A stretch of 37,649 bases of DNA from Larix sibirica (Eukaryota; Streptophyta; Pinopsida; Pinales; Pinaceae). The stretch lies in the NCBI GenBank assembly GCA_004151065.3, contig NWUY0300017328.1:6017-43665 (forward strand), read 5' to 3'. This document shows positions 31,109-37,649 of the stretch, in pieces (within the stretch, counting starts at the first letter, position 1; every line of letters begins with the position of its first letter). Position numbers and translations under genes: made by a program. The notes below the pieces were generated by a model that had not been told where the DNA came from, ran no database searches, and saw only the letters and a program-made list of their open reading frames with translations.

Positions 31109-34100
31109 CTAGAACATAAGGTGAATTCCAGCATCAATAGAAACACCATCCAAAAACTCTTCAAAATGCAGTGAACAATCCCTCTGTCCCACCGCCACCT
31201 TGGATAAGTGATCATATTCCATGTTAAACTCTCGGTAGATATGGCAGAAGGAGAGTTGAGTAAAAGAATTCTTTAATTCCAAGATTCTAGCCATCCAATG
31301 ACTAAGATGAAGAACATTTAAAGAAGATTTTCCTGCTATCCAATTGATAACAACCAAAGAATCCCTGGCTACCTGAAACCTTTGAATACCCCGTTGCTTG
31401 GCAATCCACAAGATGCCCCACAATGGCAACAATTCCGCCTTTGTGTTAGTACCATAACCAACACACAACCAAAGCTTAATGGTATGCCCCATCTTGATAT
31501 GTAACACCATACTTGCTCCACAAAGAACTTCTTTCTGAGCCCCATCAAAATAGCCCACAGGGATTGAAGTGTTAAAAAGAGGAGGAATAAGATTTCTTTG
31601 TTTCTTCTTTTTATTGAGTTCCCTGTACTGAGCAATCGCTCTACTGGACACTTGAAACAATTAGGTCTCTTATTCTCAAACACAAGGTAGTTCCTTTGTT
31701 TCCAAACTTCCCAGAAAATGAAAAATGGCAGCTCTAGATACTGAGGCTTTATAAGACACCAATATCGAACACAATCCTAAAAATTACCTCGGCCCCGACA
31801 AAACTTGAAGTGTAATAATTCTTGACAAATATTCTAGGCATTCGAAAAAAAGGAGCACAACCGAATAGATGAGAAACAGATTCAGAGTTACGAGAGCAAA
31901 GACAACAAATACCCGGACCAACCAAGCCACGTCTCCAAAGATGATCCCACGTAAGAACTTTATTTTCCAGACATAACCATAAAAAGCAGACTATCTTCAT
32001 AGGGATTTTCCATTTCCAGATCAGAGACGACCACCAAGCAGGCTCCCTACCCGCGTGATCATAAACCATCAAGTCATAAGCAGACTTTGCAGAGATTTTT
32101 CCATTCGAATATGCTCAGTCCCAAACAAGACAATTAGGATCATCTGTCAATCGAATACCAGCTGCACAAAGCTTTTGAATGCACCCTTTCCATTCACAGT
32201 CCTCAATACCAGTAAGACCCAAATCCTCGGATTGCAATCAACCGGTATCGAGCAATCCCGTCGGACCATAGAGATAAACATGTGCTAGGACATCTATATT
32301 CCTGGAATGAAGATCCCTAACCAAATGTGATGAAAGACGGAAGTCCTCCTGCAAACCCACAATCGGGTCGATACCAATATAAGCCCAAATACCCCGTCCA
32401 ATTTTCCAACTCAGTCGTTCCTTCAATATAGGAAGCTTCTTGAAAAGACCTCTCCATATCGCCGACGAGTTTGAGGAAATTTTAGGAGTATCCCAAATCC
32501 AAATAAAAGCTACAATTGACTTTAAATATTTCTTATGGATGATAATACTCCACAGGTTATCACCAAAGTGCGCATGCCACACAGTCTTTGCTCCCAAGGC
32601 TTCCTTGAATAAGAAAATATTCTTCAACCCCCAACCACTAGAATGTTTCGGGAGAGCTATATAGTGCCAAGCAGAAAGATGGAATTTAGTGTGTGATAAG
32701 CTACCTGCCCGTAAGAATTGAAACATTCTCTGTCGGATGCATTCCAACACCTTCCTAGGCACCATCACCAAGGACATCCAGTAGACCGGGATGCTCTGCA
32801 AGACCGAGTTAATTAAAACGTACCTTCTACTAAGGAAAGGAAGCGATAATCCCATGTGTTTATTCTCTTTTCAATGCGGTGAATAAGCCAAAGCAAATCA
32901 TCATTGGTGTAACAGTTTGGCTTAAGAACAAAGCCCAAATAGCTAATACCATCCTGTAGCTTTTTCCAAAGAAAAGGAAAAAAACATTCGATTTGGTTCA
33001 GGAAGAATTTATCTGCCTCCAAGTCCGCACTGATAAACATAATGGATTTATGAGGGCTACACTTCATACCAGAAGCTTTATAGAAAATATTCAAGATATC
33101 CGCAAAGTGAGTCCAATCAAGTATAGAGACCCGATAAAAAATGAGAACATCATCCACGAAAAGTAAGTGAGAGATATGCACTCCCGACACCACCTTAATA
33201 CCCGAAAAATAAATTCTCCTCTTTAGTAGAGTTTAAGAGAAGACTTAAACCTTCAATCACCATCAGAAAAAACAAGGGTGATAGAGGACACCCTTTACTT
33301 AAACCTCTATCCCCCTTAAAGAAATTCGAAGGGTGGCCATTAACCAAAACAACAAAGTTTGCACTTGTAACACAACCCATAATCCAACAAGTAGCTTCTA
33401 AGGGTAGTCCAAATTGCAATAAAATAAGCCAATGGAAAGTCCAGTCGACCTGGTCGTAAGCCTTTAAGAGATCCAACTTTAAAACCTTGGTTTTCAACTT
33501 ATTTTGTTTTATAGAGTGGATGCATTCTTGAGCTACTCCAATAGCATCAAGAATTTGTCGATTCGTAAGAAAACCAAACTGCTCCTTGGACAGACCAACA
33601 TCTAGAAAAGGTTTGATCCGATTTGATATAACCTTTGAAATAATCTTAAAAACTAGATTATAGAGCGAGATAGGTCTATAGTCGTTGTAACAAGAAGGCT
33701 TGTCCTTTTTCGGAATAAGAGTGATAAAAGTAGAATTAAGCTTCTCCGGAACCTCACTTTTCAGCCGCGATTCTTCCACAACACAGTGCAACTTTTCCCC
33801 TAAAAGATTGAAGAAGTGTATAAAGAACTCAATAGTCCATCCGTCGTGACCAGGGCTTTTAGCCTTATCAAAATGACCAAGCACATCTCTGATTTCCTGC
33901 ACAGAGACAGGAGCATTTATAGCTAAGCCAGCTTCTGGAGAGAAGATACGAGGATACTTCCCCACCACTTTTAACTGCTCAAGGAGGTTCCCACTTACAT
34001 CCTGTCTGTAAACATCACTAAAACATTCCACAACACCTTCTTCAAGAGATGACTGATCCTTTAAAGGTTTATCGCTGCGGTCATTAAGTTCCCATATAGA

Positions 34101-35231
34101 GTTAACATTTCTTCTCATGTTAGCATAATTCTGGAAAAATTTCGTATTCATATCCCCACTCTAAATCCAGATCGCCCTACTCTTCAAGCGCCAAGCTTCC
34201 TCTTCTTGGAGCAGGATCTGTTGTTTTCTAGATTCCAAGGAGACCCTGTGTGCCACCGAGTCTGCTAAGAAAAGGTTATCTACCCTTTCACCCATAAAAG
34301 TAAGATGCTCTTCAATAGAAACCAATTTGGCCAGTGACCGTTCCTTCATCTCTTTAGCCCAATTAATGACATCAAATTTCAACTTATTCAACTTGTAAAG
34401 AAATGCCTGTGTAGCATAAGAACATCCATTAATGATGTAATCCTCCCATTTAGAATGAACCAGAGAACAAAAACCTTCATCCGATAGCCAATTGTGATTG
34501 AACTTGAAAGGGTAACTCACCTTGGGCCGACTCACTACAAATTAAAAAAAAACCGGTTTGTGGTCTGAAATGCCAGTTGAGATAGACCAGCTCCGATACT
34601 TTCCAAGACAGTGACCCAACTCTTCAGCAATGAAAAACCTATCAAGCCTTTTAGCACAACCACTCTTACCAGTTTTGTTGTTACACCACGTCGGGACCAA
34701 CACTGCAGGGGCAACATCGATGAGATTAACAGCTTCGAAAGAGTCCCTAAAGAAACTGACCAAAGGATCATCCTTTCTACCAGAACCCCAAACCTCCAGG
34801 GGAGAGAGGGTAAGGTTCAAATCACCCACCATGATCAAAGAGGGGTCATTAAAACATCCCCTCGCAAACAACCCTTCCCAAAAGTCCAGTTTGTTGTGGT
34901 ACAGACCATACACATTAAGGAGACGTATTGTTCTATCAAAATCCTTAAACCTGCCTTCCAACAGGATCCCAACATCCACTAAGAAAGAGGAAAAAGGGGT
35001 AGAGAGAGGGTTCCACACTGATAAGAGACCACCGGATAAACCATTATTATCGAAGGCACATCAATTCCAAGAATGGAAGAGCTTAAGAAAAAACTAACAT
35101 GCTTACTGAGACGGGACCATAGTTTCTTGAAGGAAAATAACATCGGGTTTAGAGGATTGAACCAATATCTTGAGGGTAGTTCGTTTGGGAACATTGCCAA
35201 ACCCTCTTGTGTTAAGAGATAAAAGGATCAT
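31109..35231 (-). pseudogene. LINE-D ORF2 (EN-RT-zf-RVT-RNase H), degenerate
   Basis: ATG 35231 opens M-I-L-L-S-L-N-T-R-G. The endonuclease shows L-Q-E-T-M, N-V-Y-G-L-Y, V-G-D-L-N-L-T-L-S-P and S-D-H-K-P (to about 34540). The RT contains K-S-P-G-H-D-G-W (about 33860-33835), KLDLLKAYDQVDW (about 33485-33445), S-K-G-C-P-L-S-P (about 33305-33280) and FVDDV (about 33165-33150). The zf-RVT (C-C-L-C, then H-L-F-G-C, about 31910-31855) and RNase H (about 31590-31170) follow. RNase H keeps D, E, D, D (GYFDG, K-A-E-L, A-R-D-S, E-Y-D-H). Lesions include a stop near 35103, TAG at 34161-34163, frameshifts near 35000, 34540, 33195, 32830 and 31660, and a break between 32238 and 32072. Family certain; dead. 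Confidence 0.92.
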
Positions 35232-36940
35232 AAGGAACCAACATCCAGAGGGCTCTTTGCTCTAAGGGCCTCAAGATAGGAGACATTAGGAGACAGATTC
35301 GACAGCACCCGAGCAACAGAGGTGGTCTCAGAGAGTTTAGGGTTCACGAAAGAAGGAAGATTATCATCAACTGGCAAGACCGAGTTCCTCGACTCACCCT
35401 TTTTCCCACGCTTTTTCCTTGTGGTAACGTTTTGTGAGCGGATCGAAGAAATGGGGAGGATATCCTCACTGCATGGTTTGCTCGAGAAAGCAAGAAGTTG
35501 GACCCTCTCCGAAAACCCTCCAACCGTGTCTTGTAAATCGGGGGAAAACACTACACAACCGGGGGTTAGAGACGGAACCCCATCACCCCTAGAAACAAGA
35601 GAGTCCGCAGGCCCCAAAACAGGAGGGGATGGTGTAGAATTCCCCACAGGGTTCTCAACCCAAACACCAGGCCCTAGTCCAGTCCCACTAACAGCCTCAA
35701 CCTTCGGACCCTTACAACCCAAAATGGGAGAAAGAGCAAGGTCGTCCTCCAAACCCTCTAAAAGCAAATGGACCAATTCTTGAGAAGAAATAATTTTTTT
35801 AAAACAGGAATGTTACCCTTAAGCTTACCAAGGCATGCGACTGCAGAAGCGTAGTCCAGAGGAACATCGTTTTCCAAGACTGGGTCTAAATCCTTCGAAT
35901 GTGCTGAATCATCCGAGCAAACAGAGACATCTTCCAGCCGGTCATCCAAACCCCTTGGGCACGAATCCCTGACATGGCCTGTCTTGTGACACTTGAAACA
36001 ACGAAAAGGCACCCTCCAGTAATCCAAACGCTGTGTAAAAACCCCATCATTCCATAACACTTCAATCTCATCCGACAGCCCCTGAGAGGTCATCATTTCC
36101 ACCAAGACCCGTGGAGCTCTTCTGTCAGTTGACAGGAGAGTAGATTCTTCGACCGGAATAAACTTACCGATAACATTGGCGGCCATCATAAAACCCCCAA
36201 ATGACTAGCACTACAAGGGGAAGCCTGGAAAAATAACCCACAAATGATGCTTGACAATCTTTCGGTCCAAGGGTTGAAACCAGAATGCCAGCTGGAGAAA
36301 ACAAGGGACCCTTCCCCAATAACCCAAATCTACTCTCAATCACCTTCAAGCTATCCTCAATAAAAAAATGGAAACTGAACCAACCATTAACCAACACATT
36401 AACCCACGGGATATATTGAATTAGGGGCTTCCAAATTTGCCCATCCACTCTACAATTTCTGATCTAGAAAGGCGAATAAAATCGAATCGGCCTAGCAAGG
36501 TACGATTAGAAAGCCCCAAAACCATATCGAAGGTCACGTCCCTCCCCAGAACATAGGAGATCTTATCCTATTTAACTTTTTCCAACTTGAGCTTCCTCCG
36601 CCGACGAGCTTGAGCCCCCGACTCAGGCTTACGGAGGAGAAAATCGGAGTTTTCTACCTCACTTAGCTCGTAACCATGAAATTATGAAGACTAGAAAGGA
36701 GTTTGACAGAAACTATCACAACCCGCCGACGTAGACGTAGGCACTGCCGAATGCACAGCCCGAAACTCTTTCCTGGAGTGACTAGCAAACTCCATAATGG
36801 CATTAGGGTTAGAACGAAACTAATCCACCGGACATGTGAACTTGTACAACTTCCCAGAAGAAGAGACAAGTGTTCGGAGCTCCTTCGAAGAGACAGATGG
36901 GAATCCCGTACCCTCCGACGTAAGCTTAGCCGATGTCATG
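35228..36940 (-). pseudogene. LINE-D ORF1 (DUF4283-like plus CCHC zinc knuckle), degenerate
   Basis: The likely start is ATG 36940 (M-T-S-A-K-L-T-S-E-G). Stops and frameshifts break the N-terminal 170 codons. The DUF4283-like part is readable (I-V-E-W-M-D-G, then W-F-S-F-H-F-F-I-E-D, about 36455-36340). The zinc knuckle is CFKCHKTGHVRDSC (about 36005-35964). The C-terminal tail (35776-35228) is P/S/G-rich with a basic cluster (T-T-R-K-K-R-G-K-K-G, about 35430-35398) and ends A-K-S-P-L-D-V-G-S-L. Its TGA (35230-35228) lies inside ATGA, overlapping the ORF2 start by four bases. The function is presumably LINE RNA binding. The protein is broken. Confidence 0.82.
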
Positions 36941-37370
36941 ATGAAGTGGGAGCTCAACAACCGGTCACTAGAGAAGAACCTTGAAAACCAAGAAACGACA
37001 AACCGAACAGAGAGAAACCGATAACGGACTACCACAACAAAAACAGAGCCCAAACAGGACAGAAACGAAAACGAAGCCCAAACCGAACAGAAGGGGCAGA
37101 AAGCCTGGAAAACGAAGTTGAAGCCCGTAGAAAAATTTCCACTTTTTTTATAACTTGGTTGGTATTAAACTAATCTTCGCGATTAAGGGACTCCAAGTAG
37201 ACAATGAAAACAAGCTAAGAGGGTTCAAGGTAGTCTGCTGAGTAGAAAACCAATGACGTAAACCTTCAAGCCCTAACGAGAACTCCATTACCAAACCCTT
37301 CTCCGCCAATACACCGTTTGTGTTTCCTTCGTAGATCCAAATGTCCAATTGAGTAATTAGACTTAATGTA

Positions 37371-37384
37371 ACTTTCTCGTTATT
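37371..37384. repeat. Target-site duplication of LINE-D, right copy (5' side of element)
   Basis: Exact second copy of 30818-30831. It marks the 5' end of LINE-D at 37370. Confidence 0.92.
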
Positions 37385-37553
37385 CTACTTCTTTGAAATT
37401 GTAGATAGTACAATTGCCCAATATTGTCTTTATTTAAGAAAGGTGGATATATATATTAATTTTTCATTTAAGATAAAAATAGGATTCGTTGGTGTCCAGA
37501 ATTTTCCCAAACCCTAATCAGAACCATCTGTTCCTCTTCTATATATTGGCGGC
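37385..37553 (+). promoter_or_regulatory. Putative host promoter and 5' UTR
   Basis: AT-rich DNA with a TATA-like TATATATATTAA at about 37448-37459, roughly 105 bp before the ATG at 37554. This would leave a 5' UTR of about 70-80 nt. An AAACCCTAA motif (about 37509-37517, telo-box-like, common in plant promoters) lies in between. LINE-D and its TSD end only about 65 bp upstream of the TATA-like element. This call rests on motif placement alone. Confidence 0.35.
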
Positions 37554-37649
37554 ATGGGAGATCATAAGAAACGAGTGGAAGCTTGTATCGGACCGGTGAA
37601 AGGAAATGCAGGTTGGAGGATGCTGGTTTTAGGGTGTCTGTTCGTTTTT
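37554..37649 (+). CDS. Possible 5' end of a host gene (32 codons, runs off the window)
   Basis: I do not recognise the product. ATG 37554 has a good plant start context (GGCGGCATGGG) and the frame is open to the window end. The visible peptide starts MGDHKKRVEACIG, carries a K-K-R cluster near the N-terminus and then, from about residue 21 (W-R-M-L-V-L-G-C-L-F-V-F), turns strongly hydrophobic. That is the layout of a signal peptide or a type II signal anchor, so a secretory-pathway or membrane protein is plausible. The base composition is GC-richer than the flanks. Against it are the short length and the lack of homology evidence. LINE-D lies close upstream. Confidence 0.35.
   Translation, partial: MGDHKKRVEACIGPVKGNAGWRMLVLGCLFVF

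Larger units (their letters stand above)
30832..37370 (-). mobile_element. LINE-D, full-length plant L1-type LINE
   Basis: A 6,539-bp antisense element bounded on both sides by an exact 14-bp TSD. In its own orientation it has a leader of about 430 bp (37370-36941, pyrimidine-rich near ORF1), ORF1 (36940-35228), ORF2 overlapping by 4 nt (35231-31109), a 3' UTR of about 280 bp with a stem-loop (30882-30853), then T7 and a short A-rich end. Many nonsense codons and frameshifts make it non-autonomous. It lies about 170-185 bp upstream of a putative host start codon. Confidence 0.93.

Noticed and set aside
34611-35783. Sense-strand open frames of 120-155 codons opposite LINE-D ORF1 and endonuclease
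   Set aside because: They are antisense shadows of LINE-D coding sequence. Their peptides are S/P/R-rich without motifs, while the minus strand shows clear DUF4283, zinc-knuckle and endonuclease features.
37148-37348. A 66-codon minus-strand frame near the LINE-D 5' end, possibly an extra small ORF
   Set aside because: It opens with TTG rather than ATG and lies in the LINE-D leader. I see no family motif and no counterpart in LINEs A or C.
1-37649. A defence, biosynthetic or other multi-gene system
   Set aside because: Every long coding region resolves to LINE ORF1 or ORF2. The only unexplained protein-like sequence is the LINE-B extension at 1463-2472, plus the short frame at the right edge.

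Overview
The window is plant nuclear DNA, almost certainly from a seed plant, and consists mostly of dead non-LTR retrotransposons. It contains four large LINEs of the plant L1 type and one LINE fragment. Their ORF1 has a DUF4283-like domain followed by a CCHC zinc knuckle. Their ORF2 carries an APE-type endonuclease, a reverse transcriptase, a zf-RVT zinc-binding region and a C-terminal RNase H. Two tRNA-headed SINE-like elements are also present. I see no bacterial features, CRISPR array, rRNA or functional tRNA. The species cannot be fixed from the sequence.

Layout. LINE-A (+) starts at or before base 1. LINE-B (-, 1222-8214, full length) is inserted into its ORF1 and is flanked by a 14-bp target-site duplication (TSD). 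LINE-A resumes at 8215 and runs to 13270, where 611 Ns begin. After the gap and 218 bp of unrelated AT-rich DNA, the last 4.15 kb of LINE-A appears again (14101-18250) with about 0.2% difference and the same inactivating lesions. This is probably an assembly artefact or an allelic join, but it could be a very recent duplication. From 18251 to about 24300 lies non-coding DNA with small two-copy tandem duplications, a full-length SINE-like element with a 17-bp TSD (20677-20920), a 5'-truncated LINE fragment E (21490-22210) and a second, weaker SINE candidate (-, about 23067-23297). LINE-C (+, about 24300-30405) is old and heavily degraded. LINE-D (-, 30832-37370) is full length, has its own 14-bp TSD, and is tail-to-tail with LINE-C. 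At the right edge a TATA-like element and a well-placed ATG (37554) suggest the first codons of a host gene, with LINE-D sitting just upstream of its core promoter.

How the parts relate. LINEs A, C, D and fragment E belong to one lineage. They have the GYFDG-type RNase H; in A, C and D the ORF1 stop overlaps the ORF2 start (TAATG or ATGA); A, D and E share a stem-loop near the 3' end. LINE-B is a different lineage. Its ORFs are about 300 nt apart, its RNase H is of the GASKGNPG type, and it has a poly-A tail. Unusually, about 1 kb of protein-like sequence follows its ORF2 stop codon: an unrecognised domain and then a coiled coil, opening in the ORF2 frame. I consider that extension the most novel item. 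Every LINE ORF here carries stops or frameshifts, so none is autonomous.
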